This document shows, in pieces, positions 18,374 to 27,277 of a DNA stretch of 40,661 bases. The position numbers and the translations under genes are program-made. The stretch lies in contig JBEGIR010000076.1 in NCBI GenBank assembly GCA_040224245.1, forward strand, positions 1 to 40,661, given 5' to 3'. The stretch's first letter is position 1; the number at the start of each line of letters is the position of its first letter. The DNA is from Puniceicoccaceae bacterium. Lineage in GTDB: Bacteria > Verrucomicrobiota > Verrucomicrobiia > Opitutales > JAFGAQ01. The notes under the pieces are model-generated. The model was given only the letters and a program-made list of their open reading frames with translations, did not search any database and had not been told where the DNA came from.

Positions 18374-18799
18374 TCACAGACCCAAGGCCATTTTCCAGGC
18401 CTTCCCTGCCTTTCGGGCACTTGAAATCTCACCCAGCGGATCTCGCCCGCCCGGAGGCGCTGCACTGTTGGCCGGATGATCAAATCCGAAGCGAATCCAA
18501 ACACCATGGATCATCAGATTCATCCCGCCGCTGAACGTATACCAGGGAAAATGAATGCGCGTAATGTCGTGAAGCGGGAGGTCGAACAGGTTCAAGGATT
18601 CCTCCCGTTCGAGTCGCACAGCCAGTTCGTCAACCCTGAGCTGCTGTTCCAATTTCCGAAGCTGTGATGGCCAGAGATTTCCAGATCCGTGCGCCCGAAA
18701 AGCAATCCTTTCATCGCGCAGACTCAATTTCCCTGGCAAACTGCTGATTCCACGCAACAGCCAGGCCTGTGTCACTAACTTAACAGAGGAGGGTTCCAT
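18374..18799 (-). CDS. Small protein, possibly PH/GRAM-like; function unknown
   Basis: A 141-residue protein whose family I do not recognise with certainty. The sequence looks like a small beta-rich fold: RGISSLPGKLSLRDERIAF, then LFDLPLHDITRIHFPWYTFS and GGMNLMIHGVWIRFGFDHPAN. This pattern resembles PH/GRAM-like domains. The C-terminus is a short charged helix. The ATG at 18799 follows the endonuclease stop by one base, so translation is probably coupled. The same frame runs upstream inside the endonuclease gene to 18922, but that part is antisense-like noise. The GC-rich sequence looks like the host genes, whereas the two genes upstream look more AT-rich; it may be a resident gene into whose front the cassette was inserted. 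Confidence 0.68.
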   Translation of the reverse strand: MEPSSVKLVTQAWLLRGISSLPGKLSLRDERIAFRAHGSGNLWPSQLRKLEQQLRVDELAVRLEREESLNLFDLPLHDITRIHFPWYTFSGGMNLMIHGVWIRFGFDHPANSAAPPGGRDPLGEISSARKAGKAWKMALGL

Positions 18800-18800
18800 T

Positions 18801-19610
18801 TCAAGCCACACTCCGACTCCGATAGCTGCGCAATTCTTTCTCAGAAATACTCGACACAGGAACCAAGCGGTAGTGCTTTTCGTCGACAACCTTGACCAAA
18901 TCGTCCTCAAGAACCAGCTCAAAGAGTGCGATCAAATCGTCGCTGATGAACTGAGCCGAAACAGGTCTGCAAGCCAGATTTGGAAATTTCTCCGAACAAC
19001 AGTCCAAATCCTGCTTCGTCTGCACAACCGAAAGCTGGTCTTTCCCTCCCTTCGCCTGCACGGGTATGACATATTGGCACCCATTGCGATCCACTCCTAC
19101 ATAGATTTCATCAACCTCCACCTGACCCACCAATTTCACCGAGGTTCGGAGATGGTTTTGAAGGGAATAGCTCGCAATTCCAAGAAAGAGATCAATCAAG
19201 CGATTGTATCGTACCCTGGCTAGCAATGCCTGCTCATCTGAAAGCGAATAAGCGGAGATGATCTCAGGAGTTCCATCTGGGATCTTGATAGCAATGAGAT
19301 TGGGGTTGGGAACAATGCGATTCGTCTTGACCAGTTTGAACACATATTTACCTCGACCCGCACCCTCAATGATCCATTCCAAATCCTTTGGTTGCGTTGC
19401 CAGAATTGCCTCCGGAAATCCTATTCGATACCGAAGGGCATAGATCACGTCACCCAGGTTTTTCGGCAGATCCATGTGCATTACGCGTGCTGCATCTTCC
19501 AAATCGCTGCGCAGAAATGTAAACTCCTGCATGCCTTGAGCATAGTTTTCGAAAAAAACCCTCTCAATCAATTGGAGGTAACGATTCGGTTGTGGCTTTC
19601 GCAATGACAT
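18801..19610 (-). CDS. Probable type II restriction endonuclease, PD-(D/E)XK-like
   Basis: I infer an endonuclease from position and motif. The 269-residue protein begins four bases after the methyltransferase stop. Its centre has a VEVDEIYVGVDRNG strand followed by VIPVQAKGGKD (Asp167 and Glu168 before, Gln185-x-Lys187 after). This fits a PD-(D/E)XK nuclease core in which the second acidic residue is Gln. YSLSDEQALLARVRYNRLID and an upstream basic region (KPQPNRYLQLIER) could contact DNA. The recognition site is unknown, and I cannot tie it to a named enzyme. The ATG at 19610 is preferred; a longer frame to 19679 would overlap the methyltransferase gene. Confidence 0.65.
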   Translation of the reverse strand: MSLRKPQPNRYLQLIERVFFENYAQGMQEFTFLRSDLEDAARVMHMDLPKNLGDVIYALRYRIGFPEAILATQPKDLEWIIEGAGRGKYVFKLVKTNRIVPNPNLIAIKIPDGTPEIISAYSLSDEQALLARVRYNRLIDLFLGIASYSLQNHLRTSVKLVGQVEVDEIYVGVDRNGCQYVIPVQAKGGKDQLSVVQTKQDLDCCSEKFPNLACRPVSAQFISDDLIALFELVLEDDLVKVVDEKHYRLVPVSSISEKELRSYRSRSVA

Positions 19611-19614
19611 GAAT

Positions 19615-20946
19615 CTAAGATGCAATGAGTCTCTGACGGTCGAGTTCCGTTTGCGCCTGGGTTCTTTTTTTCGCACCACTCCTGAGCGTTCGTCTGCTCA
19701 AAAGCACGGGGACTTTCCAAAATTTTGCGGCCTGCGTCATGTCCATTCGAAGCAAGGCGTCGTCTCCGAGTTCGAGAACACGTTCGGGTTGGACTGGTAC
19801 GGTCCCAATTGCCCCCATGATCGATTGCGCAACTGCACGGGCAAGCGGTGGAGGCACCGCATTGCCAACCTGCCTTGCACCATGCCATTTGGTGTGATTG
19901 AAACGAAACCAGTCGGGGAACCCGTGCAATCGCGCCATTTCCCGAACAGTCACACAGCGATTGTGCTTGTAGTGAATTGGGCGAGGACTGGTGAAAGCTC
20001 CCCTGGCTCCATCAGTACCAGCTCGAAGAGTATTGCTCACTCCGTCGGGAGGAAGCTTAAAAAAGCGCGAGATCGGTTCGACCTTTCCGGGTTCCGTCTC
20101 GGAAAAGCGTGTGCGAGAGATCTGGCTATGCATCGTCCGGTAACTGGATGTCAGTAGCCCTGGGTTCCAGTTTCTCTGATAACCGAAGTGCCAGGATTTT
20201 GCATGTTCACAACGCAATTCGCTGGCATAGTCGGATAGCCCCATCCAAGTCTCCACTAGTGTCTCATCCGAGTGGAGCAAACTTTCAAAGCACTCAGCAT
20301 CTGGAAGATCCTCGAGCGCATCGCGACACGTCGGACCTTTCATTTTGAGCAAGTCCTTTCCCTGTTCAGGTGGAGAACTAAAAGCTTCAGGATATAAGGG
20401 CACTTTCAGTCCCTTCTTTGCTCCCAGCAGAAAAAGACGCTGCCGATCTTGAGGAACCCCAAAATGGGCCGCATTCAGAACCTGCCAGCGTTGGCGAATA
20501 TGGTAACCATTCCGTTCAAAGGCATCGATGAACTCGTGGAGAAATTTTTGGTGCTTGCCAACTGTCAGTCCCTTCACGTTTTCGAAGACAAAATACGAGG
20601 CGTCCAATTCACTCACGATACGCACAAAATCGTTAACAAGTGCATTGCGTGGATCATCCAGCATGCGCTGCCCTATCAAAGAAAACCCCTGACATGGAGC
20701 ACCTCCAAAAACCACATCCACTTTTTGCATTCCGATAGCGGTTGCCTCCCGAATATGGTCTCCACTGAGGTCCTGAATCGAACGAGGCAAAACGGTACAC
20801 TCTGGGAAGTTGTAATGGTGAACTGCAGAATGCACTGGATCGATTTCAACTGCCGCCAACACATCGAATCCAGCCTGCTCAAAGCCAAGACTCATTCCTC
20901 CTGCTCCTGCAAAAAGATCAACTGCGATGGGCCTTTGTTTCACCAT
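19615..20946 (-). CDS. C5-cytosine DNA methyltransferase
   Basis: This transfers a methyl group from S-adenosylmethionine to C5 of cytosine in a specific DNA sequence. All key motifs are present: I (VDLFAGAGGMSLGF), IV with Cys85 in GGAPCQGFS, VI with Glu122 in FENV, VIII (QDRQRLFLLGA), IX (VREMARLHGFPDWF) and X (GNAVPP). The target-recognition region lies between motifs VIII and IX (about 205-335), and the tail beyond motif X is long and basic. The 443 residues are typical. The ATG at 20946 is chosen because motif I normally starts near residue 8; ATG 20979 is possible. With the next gene it forms a likely type II R-M pair. No controller (C) protein gene is seen. Confidence 0.95.
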   Translation of the reverse strand: MVKQRPIAVDLFAGAGGMSLGFEQAGFDVLAAVEIDPVHSAVHHYNFPECTVLPRSIQDLSGDHIREATAIGMQKVDVVFGGAPCQGFSLIGQRMLDDPRNALVNDFVRIVSELDASYFVFENVKGLTVGKHQKFLHEFIDAFERNGYHIRQRWQVLNAAHFGVPQDRQRLFLLGAKKGLKVPLYPEAFSSPPEQGKDLLKMKGPTCRDALEDLPDAECFESLLHSDETLVETWMGLSDYASELRCEHAKSWHFGYQRNWNPGLLTSSYRTMHSQISRTRFSETEPGKVEPISRFFKLPPDGVSNTLRAGTDGARGAFTSPRPIHYKHNRCVTVREMARLHGFPDWFRFNHTKWHGARQVGNAVPPPLARAVAQSIMGAIGTVPVQPERVLELGDDALLRMDMTQAAKFWKVPVLLSRRTLRSGAKKRTQAQTELDRQRLIAS

Positions 20947-21218
20947 GATCACTCTGTCTTCCCTTTTCTGAAACGTCATGTCTTTCTGAAATTCCAGAAG
21001 TCTGGATGAATTCCATCTGTATGAGGACAATGCCATTGAAGCAATCCGGAATCGATTGCACAAGCCAGTATTGTATTATTTTGTTCACCGTTTTCTTTGC
21101 CTTCTGTGCTGATCCTCAATATAAGCAAAACTGAGTACTGTTCAGCCTGAAATTGATGAATTGCGCGGGAGTAACGCCTCACAACAATTATCGGATAGAG
21201 GAAAAATCGGTTTTGAAT

Positions 21219-22091
21219 ATGAAAGCCCACATTGCATTGTTGGCGTGCTTCACATGGGTTTGTGTTTCGAGCGCCACAGAAGCGCAGAGTTGGCCCCAAA
21301 ACGAGTGGTCGCTCTCTTCCGGATTTGGAACCTACACGGAACAGGTCGATTTCCGCACCCACTTCAGTCCCTATCAGATTGGGGATCGATCCGCATCCCA
21401 GCATGTGCGGTTTCGAGGAGAAGTCTTTCCCATGTTCAGCCTGGGATTCACCCGCTGGGTTTCGAAGGATTGGGGCATTGCACTGATGGGCCGGATCTCT
21501 CAAACCCAATGGGTCGGAGACCATCAGCCGATTCCCATCCATTTTACCTACAATGCCTGGATGCCCTCACCACCATACCCGGAAATCAACGTGAATCGTC
21601 TCGTGCACTCACCCGAGCGACCAGAAGGTTCATGGACAAGCTACCAGGCAATGCTGGGGGTCAAACGACGTTTTCAATCGGGACGTCTGGAGTGGGTAGC
21701 GCAAGGCTCTCTTGTGCTGGATTCCACCAAAGAGATGATGTTGGAAAACCTGTATTTCGAAAACACCATTATGATCAGCCGTGGGTCACTCATTACCTCT
21801 AGCCTGCTCATGGATCTGAAATCACGACAGCACTCCTACACCCGGGTGGGTGCATCGCTGGCACTGCGCGCCTCTCTTCCGCTGAGTTCAAGGATACGCC
21901 TGTTCGCAAACGCAAATTACGTATGGCTGCCATCCAAGCAGCTCAAATTGAAACTCGAATCGATTGAAGCCATCAGCATGTTCTACAATGCAGACACCGT
22001 TGAACAAGTCAGCAATCTCGCGCAGACAGATGCGTTCCGCACACCAAACGGCACCGTTTCCATCGAAGTCGGATTGCTACTTCAATACTGA
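21219..22091 (+). CDS. Predicted outer-membrane beta-barrel protein
   Basis: A 290-residue exported protein with a signal peptide (MKAHIALLACFTWVCVSSAT, then EAQS). The mature part alternates aromatic and polar residues in strand-like stretches (for example EVFPMFSLGFTRWVSKDWG, SLALRASLPLSSRIRLFAN). It ends in GTVSIEVGLLLQY, whose terminal aromatic residue is typical of outer-membrane barrels. The specific family and function are not recognisable. The ATG at 21219 matches the signal peptide; an upstream TTG frame begins at 21153. It is divergent from the R-M genes, and the roughly 240-base gap between them is AT-rich. Confidence 0.72.
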   Translation: MKAHIALLACFTWVCVSSATEAQSWPQNEWSLSSGFGTYTEQVDFRTHFSPYQIGDRSASQHVRFRGEVFPMFSLGFTRWVSKDWGIALMGRISQTQWVGDHQPIPIHFTYNAWMPSPPYPEINVNRLVHSPERPEGSWTSYQAMLGVKRRFQSGRLEWVAQGSLVLDSTKEMMLENLYFENTIMISRGSLITSSLLMDLKSRQHSYTRVGASLALRASLPLSSRIRLFANANYVWLPSKQLKLKLESIEAISMFYNADTVEQVSNLAQTDAFRTPNGTVSIEVGLLLQY

Positions 22092-22212
22092 AAATGCACC
22101 GTCGTGAACTGAGCCACTTCGGTTGCGCTTCGAATAGTGATCGCAAGGAAGCCTCTACGCTGCTGTTTCACCCGGACGAACCTTCTACCCGACGGCACGC
22201 CACACAATCGAC

Positions 22213-22241
22213 TTGACCCCCGTATCGGCTTCGCCTGTTAA
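22213..22241 (+). promoter_or_regulatory. Candidate promoter for leuS
   Basis: TTGACC (22213-22218) is followed after 17-18 bases by TGTTAAT, a weak -10. The start codon of leuS is about 90 bases downstream. The remaining bases between the barrel gene and leuS show nothing else. Confidence 0.35.
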
Positions 22242-22327
22242 TCTTTTTTCGGGCCGTTGGGTCTTTCTGGCGCACTGCGTGCCGGTCCAACGTTTCGAAA
22301 GTTAACGAAACGATCTTCCTTTTCGCC

Positions 22328-25087
22328 ATGTCCGGACACGCCGACTACAACTTCCGCGCCATCGAACCTCGCTGGCAGGAGTACTGGGAAACCCACCGCA
22401 GCTTTCGTGCGGAGGACAATTCCAGCAAACCCAAGTACTACCTGTTGGACATGTTTCCGTATCCATCAGGAGCGGGTCTGCACGCTGGTCATACCGAGAA
22501 CTACACCGCCTCCGACATCCTTGACCGCTACCAGCGCGCCAAGGGCTACAATGTACTGCACCCCATGGGTTGGGATGCATTTGGATTGCCCGCCGAGCAG
22601 TATGCGATGAAGACGGGAACGCACCCGGCGATCACCACGCGCCGCAACATCGAACACTTTACTGCCCAGATCAAGCGCCTTGGCATCGCCATCGACTGGG
22701 AGCGTGAGATCAATACGACTGACCCCTCCTACTTCCGGTGGACACAGTGGATTTTCCTGCAACTTTTCAAACACGGCCTCGCCTATGTGGATGAACGCCC
22801 GGTCAACTGGTGCCCGGAGCTGGGAACTGTACTCGCCAACGAGGAGGTCATTGATGGACGAAGCGAAGTAGGCGGTTTCCCCGTCGAACGTCGAGCCCTG
22901 CGCCAGTGGGTGCTTCGCATCACGGCCTATGCAGACAAACTGCTGGCCGGACTCGATAACGTGGACTGGCCCGACTCCACCAAAACCCAGCAAACCAACT
23001 GGATCGGTCGCTCGACCGGAGCAGAGATCGACTTTGAACTCGACGGCCATGACACATCCCTGAAGGTCTTCACAACGCGACCGGACACCCTCTTTGGTGC
23101 AACCTACATGGTCATCGCACCAGAACATCCCCTGGTGCGACAGCTCACCACCGAGGCTCAACTGACAAAAGTCGAAGCCTACGTCGCGCAAGCCGCCAAC
23201 AAGAGCGATCTCGACCGGACAGATCTGGCCAAAGAAAAAACCGGCATCTTCACAGGATCCTACGCAATCAACCCCGTGAACGGAGCCAAAATCCCCATCT
23301 GGGTCGCAGACTATGTCCTGATGGGCTATGGGACCGGAGCGATCATGGCAGTTCCCGCACACGATACCCGCGACTTCGAATTTGCCACCGCATTTGACCT
23401 GCCCATCGTGCAGGTGATCGCCGACCCTGACAACGCCGATACTACGCTGCCTTACACCGGAGATGGACGACTCGTCAACTCCGGCCCCTTCGACGGCAAC
23501 ACCGTAGAGATGGGGAAGTCTGCCATCATCGATTGGTTGGCCACTCGCAATGCTGGCAAGGCAACCGTCAACTACCGCCTTCGTGACTGGCTCTTCTCCC
23601 GACAACGATACTGGGGAGAACCCTTCCCAATCCTGTGGGTGGACGAAGCCGCCTACAAGGCAGCGATCAACGCCAAGGGCCGCGTTGCAGACTTTCTTCC
23701 GGAATCTCCAATCACTTACAGCGACAGCGATGGCACGACTCACTTCGCATTGCCTGTTGTTCCCGAATGCCTGCCACTCACCCTGCCCGAAACCGACAAC
23801 TACAAACCCTCAGGGGATGCGCAGAGTCCGCTGGCCAACATTCCGGAGTGGGTGAATGTATGGGTCAATGTTGAAACTGGCGAGACCTTGTCGGGACTCA
23901 ACCCCCGGCCCGCTCCGAGTGAATGGGTCGCAGGTCGGCGCGAAACCAATACCATGCCCCAGTGGGCAGGTTCGTGCTGGTACTACCTACGCTACTGTGA
24001 CCCACGCAACAGCAAGCACTTGATCGACCCCGAAAAAGAACGTTACTGGGGAGTTCCCGATCTCTATATTGGCGGTGCTGAGCATGCCGTACTGCACCTG
24101 CTCTACGCGCGGTTCTGGCATATTTTTCTACACGAAATTGGAGTGGTTACCACACCGGAACCTTTCACCAAGCTGTTTCACCAGGGCATCATTCTCGGAG
24201 AGATGGAATACCGGCTCTATCGCGACAGCGATGGAAACCCTGTCTCCGCAGACTCTATCGCAGATCCAAATCAGTGGTCTGGCACTGTCGAGAAACTTGA
24301 TGAATCGCAGGTGCAAAAGAGCAAGATCAACAAAGTTGACATCTATCACCTACCGGACAATGCCAACATCCGAATTGAAGCCAAGGCCTTCAAAATGAGC
24401 AAAAGCCGGGGCAATGTGGTCAATCCCGATGACTACATTGAACGCTATGGAGCTGATTCGCTGCGCATGTATGAGATGTTCATGGGTCCTCTTGCGGACA
24501 TGAAACCATGGAGTTCAAATGGCATTGAGGGACCGCACCGATTCCTCAAAAAAGTGTGGAAACTCATTGTTGCCAAAGACGGTGGACTCAGCCCAGCGTT
24601 GATTGATGGAGACGAAAAGAATCTCGACACGCTCAAGTTGCTCAACGCAACCATTGAAAAAGTCAGCTCTGACATCGAATCCCTGAGCTACAACACCGCC
24701 ATTTCTCAGCTGATGATTCTGGTCAACACGCTGCAGAAAGCAGATACACTCGCGCACTCGACTGCCAAAGCATTGGTGCAAATGCTCGCTCCCTTTGCCC
24801 CGCACCTCGCCGAAGAACTCTGGGAACGTCTCGGTGAAGCACCTTCCGTCGCCTACGCACCCTGGCCAAAACCCGTTGAAATCCAGGCACAGGATGATCA
24901 GGTCAAGGTGATCTTTCAGGTCAACGGAAAGCTGCGCGGCGAGGGTTGGTTTGCGGCACATGCCAAACAGGATGAGGTCGAGGCAGTTGCGCGTGCTGAA
25001 CCACGGGTAACGTCCCAGATTGACGGCAAGCAGATTGTCAAAGTGATCTACGTGCCTGGCAAAATTCTGAACATTGTAGCGCGTTAG
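22328..25087 (+). CDS. leuS: Leucyl-tRNA synthetase
   Basis: This charges tRNA-Leu and proofreads misactivated amino acids. The 919 residues contain the HIGH signature as HAGH (52-55) in [16 protein letters not shown], the CP1 editing domain (about 220-420; [20 protein letters not shown] and [13 protein letters not shown]), and KMSKS at 689-693 in [18 protein letters not shown] leucine-specific insertion of about 60 residues precedes KMSKS, as in other bacterial LeuRS. The anticodon-binding helices ([18 protein letters not shown]) and a C-terminal domain (QVNGKLRGE) complete it. The next gene, lpxI, begins 21 bases after the stop and is probably cotranscribed. Confidence 0.97.
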   Translation: MSGHADYNFRAIEPRWQEYWETHRSFRAEDNSSKPKYYLLDMFPYPSGAGLHAGHTENYTASDILDRYQRAKGYNVLHPMGWDAFGLPAEQYAMKTGTHPAITTRRNIEHFTAQIKRLGIAIDWEREINTTDPSYFRWTQWIFLQLFKHGLAYVDERPVNWCPELGTVLANEEVIDGRSEVGGFPVERRALRQWVLRITAYADKLLAGLDNVDWPDSTKTQQTNWIGRSTGAEIDFELDGHDTSLKVFTTRPDTLFGATYMVIAPEHPLVRQLTTEAQLTKVEAYVAQAANKSDLDRTDLAKEKTGIFTGSYAINPVNGAKIPIWVADYVLMGYGTGAIMAVPAHDTRDFEFATAFDLPIVQVIADPDNADTTLPYTGDGRLVNSGPFDGNTVEMGKSAIIDWLATRNAGKATVNYRLRDWLFSRQRYWGEPFPILWVDEAAYKAAINAKGRVADFLPESPITYSDSDGTTHFALPVVPECLPLTLPETDNYKPSGDAQSPLANIPEWVNVWVNVETGETLSGLNPRPAPSEWVAGRRETNTMPQWAGSCWYYLRYCDPRNSKHLIDPEKERYWGVPDLYIGGAEHAVLHLLYARFWHIFLHEIGVVTTPEPFTKLFHQGIILGEMEYRLYRDSDGNPVSADSIADPNQWSGTVEKLDESQVQKSKINKVDIYHLPDNANIRIEAKAFKMSKSRGNVVNPDDYIERYGADSLRMYEMFMGPLADMKPWSSNGIEGPHRFLKKVWKLIVAKDGGLSPALIDGDEKNLDTLKLLNATIEKVSSDIESLSYNTAISQLMILVNTLQKADTLAHSTAKALVQMLAPFAPHLAEELWERLGEAPSVAYAPWPKPVEIQAQDDQVKVIFQVNGKLRGEGWFAAHAKQDEVEAVARAEPRVTSQIDGKQIVKVIYVPGKILNIVAR

Positions 25088-25108
25088 CCTTCGCCCACAG
25101 AACTTCCC

Positions 25109-25951
25109 ATGGGTCCATCACGCTTTCTCCCCGACAGCTATCAAACCGGTGACAGGATCGCCGTGCTTGCTGGAAGGGGTGACTACCCAAAACTCATGGT
25201 CAACCGTATGCATCAGGCGGGTGCTGAGTGCTGTCTCATCGGCTTTGAAGGCGAAACCTCGGATGAACTGATCCAGCAGTTTCCTCAAGATCGACGCTGT
25301 ACCGTCAAGGTCGGTCAAATCAACCGAACGCTCAAGGCGATGCGTGGCTTTGGAGTGCGCTTCGCCATACTGGTGGGACAAATTCGACCGGGCCGACTCT
25401 TCCGTGGTCTTCATCCCGACCTGAAGGCTGTTGCCATCCTCAGTCGACTGAAAGAGCGTAATGCCGAAACCATCTATGGAGCCATCGTCGCCGAAATGAA
25501 TGCCATTGGCGTACATGTGCTCGATGGACGTGCATTCATCGATGACCAGCTGGCAACACCCGGGATGATGACAGGAGGCAAACAGCGCGTAGATCCGACT
25601 ACCCTTGAACACGGCATCCGCATCGCAAATGAAATCGCCCGATTGGACATCGGTCAGGGTGTTGTCGTGAAGCAAGGAACCACCCTCTGCGTGGAGGAAT
25701 TCGATGGAACTGACTCCATGCTCCGACGCGCTGCCCGATTTGAGACGGACGGAAAACTCTTTGTCAAAACCGTAAAACCCTCCCAAAACTTCGCAATTGA
25801 TGTTCCGGTCTTCGGAGAAACCACCCTGCAATGCATGGCAGAGGGAGGCGTGCATGCCGCAGCATTGGCAGCAGGATCGACCATCATGTTGCACAAGGAT
25901 CGCGTCATCCAAAAAGCACAGCGCATGGGCATTGAACTGCTTGGATTCTAA
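25109..25951 (+). CDS. lpxI: UDP-2,3-diacylglucosamine diphosphatase LpxI
   Basis: LpxI hydrolyses UDP-2,3-diacylglucosamine to lipid X and UMP in lipid A synthesis, at the cytoplasmic membrane face. It replaces LpxH in many Gram-negative groups. The 280-residue protein has the two-domain layout: an N-terminal domain starting IAVLAGRGDYPKLMV, and a C-terminal catalytic domain with GQGVVVKQGTTLCVEEFDG, GTDSMLRRA and the FAIDVPVFGETTLQ/GGVHAAALAAGSTI region. Its presence supports a lipid A-bearing outer membrane. It follows leuS closely. Confidence 0.92.
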   Translation: MGPSRFLPDSYQTGDRIAVLAGRGDYPKLMVNRMHQAGAECCLIGFEGETSDELIQQFPQDRRCTVKVGQINRTLKAMRGFGVRFAILVGQIRPGRLFRGLHPDLKAVAILSRLKERNAETIYGAIVAEMNAIGVHVLDGRAFIDDQLATPGMMTGGKQRVDPTTLEHGIRIANEIARLDIGQGVVVKQGTTLCVEEFDGTDSMLRRAARFETDGKLFVKTVKPSQNFAIDVPVFGETTLQCMAEGGVHAAALAAGSTIMLHKDRVIQKAQRMGIELLGF

Positions 25952-25989
25952 AACGTTCCACTGCTGCACTGAAAATGTTAAGACGGTAC

Positions 25990-26030
25990 TTGAACAACGC
26001 GCTTCGATTGTTTAAGTAATGTCTAACAAT
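25990..26030 (+). promoter_or_regulatory. Candidate promoter and operator of the MerR-type gene
   Basis: TTGAAC (25990-25995) and TAAGTA (26013-26018) are spaced by 17 bases, a plausible sigma-70 promoter. An inverted repeat, ATTGTT (26007-26012) and AACAAT (26025-26030), flanks the -10 box and reaches the start codon. Binding there would block transcription or translation, so self-repression is possible. Confidence 0.42.
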
Positions 26031-27003
26031 GAAATCTCCGGATTCCCATTCCAATATTTTTCGCATCGGTGCTGTCGCCAACATCACAGGCTTGTCGACC
26101 CACACGATCCGTGCCTGGGAGCGTCGCTACGGCATGGACCTGTCGGATCGCTCCGAAGGGGGTACCCGACTCTATCCGGAGGACTCGGTCAAGCGATTAA
26201 CGCTGATCAAAGCCCTGCTCGACAATGGTGAATCCATCAGCATGCTGTGCGATCTCACTCTTGAAGAACTGGAGAAGCGCCTTGAAGGACATGGAGGCCC
26301 CTCCCGAAAGTCAACTCCTCCCACCCGGACCGACGGTCCCGTGCGAATCGTCACCTTTGGCCCTCACAACCTCACTCGCAAAATCTACAAACCGGATGCT
26401 TTTGTCACTGCGCAGATCCTGCTGCAGACCACCAGCGAATCCGAACTTCGCAATTTCCTCAAAACCACAGATGAAGTCCCCAATTGTGGAATTCTATACT
26501 GCGATATCATCCCTACACACCTCGTCGACATGGTCTTCGACCTTGCGGGAAAATATCCGGATATACAGTGGTTTGTGATCTTTGAACTCGGCTCCAAACG
26601 CGAGTTGCTGATGCTCAGTGAAAAGGGAATACGCACACTTCGAGGTCCCATCCCCGACACCATCGCCATTGACCTGATCACCGCCATACTCCGCCCAGGA
26701 GTTGCCACAGAAGCAAGCGAAACAGAGAGCGCGTCGTCCAGCCCTCAACCCATTTTCACACCTGCACAATTGATTCAACTCACGGATCTGCCAAGCAGTA
26801 TCAAGTGCGAGTGTCCCAGCCATATGTCTGCGATCATCCACAGTCTCAATACCTTCGAAAAATACTGCAAGAGCTGCGAAAATGATTCGGAAGAAGATGC
26901 CGCGCTTCACGCCGAACTAGGACGGGAAACCGCCCGTGCCCGCGTCATCATGGAAAAAATGCTGCTCAAAGTTTGTGCACATGACAACATCCGCCTTCAG
27001 TAA
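26029..27003 (+). CDS. MerR-family transcriptional regulator with Cys-rich C-terminus
   Basis: The 324-residue product has an N-terminal MerR winged helix (about 10-85; FRIGAVANITGLSTHTIRAW, then ERRYG and GGTRLYPEDSVKRL) like that of the light/B12 regulators CarH and LitR. The middle (about 105-225) looks like an alpha/beta domain (GILYCDIIPTHLVDMVFD, WFVIFELGSKRELL) in the position of the cobalamin-binding domain. The GDxHxxG-type motif and the WxxxEH helix are absent. The last 80 residues hold a Cys/His cluster: C260-x-C262-P-x-H265, then C280-x2-C283, in a helical context ending in ARARVIMEKMLLK. A metal or redox site is possible. It lies 274 bases ahead of photolyase on the same strand and is a good candidate to control it. 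Confidence 0.85.
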   Translation: MKSPDSHSNIFRIGAVANITGLSTHTIRAWERRYGMDLSDRSEGGTRLYPEDSVKRLTLIKALLDNGESISMLCDLTLEELEKRLEGHGGPSRKSTPPTRTDGPVRIVTFGPHNLTRKIYKPDAFVTAQILLQTTSESELRNFLKTTDEVPNCGILYCDIIPTHLVDMVFDLAGKYPDIQWFVIFELGSKRELLMLSEKGIRTLRGPIPDTIAIDLITAILRPGVATEASETESASSSPQPIFTPAQLIQLTDLPSSIKCECPSHMSAIIHSLNTFEKYCKSCENDSEEDAALHAELGRETARARVIMEKMLLKVCAHDNIRLQ

Positions 27004-27092
27004 GACTATACAATATCTAAAAAAATCCTTCAATTCTTCCTTATTCACTGCTTTATCTATATTTTTTCTATATTTTACTTGAATAACCCCCG

Positions 27093-27117
27093 ATCATGAT
27101 TTGAATTAAATCATGAT
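27093..27117. repeat. Perfect 10-bp inverted repeat upstream of photolyase
   Basis: Arms ATCATGATTT (27093-27102) and AAATCATGAT (27108-27117) flank a 5-base spacer in the AT-rich gap between the MerR gene and photolyase. It may be an operator. Because four Ts follow, it could also be a weak terminator of the regulator message. Confidence 0.6.
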
Positions 27118-27277
27118 TTTCAAGCGACGCATTGCCGTAGACTCAACCACTGCTGAACTCAACCCCAGCAAACAGGGAACAACAGCACTGCCGCACAAAA
27201 CCCTCCATCACACCCTCAACGCCTCACCAAACCAGCGGGGATGTATTTCCAAAGACCCGCTTTCCTGAATCATCGAG

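Noticed and set aside
18374-18922. A longer start (18922) for the small gene after the endonuclease
   Set aside because: The extra 41 residues overlap the endonuclease gene in another frame and lack the character of the rest; the ATG at 18799 sits one base after the endonuclease stop.
22466-23743. A 425-codon minus-strand frame
   Set aside because: It lies wholly antisense to leuS, whose motifs are certain; the Gly/Val/Asp-rich composition is typical of a shadow.
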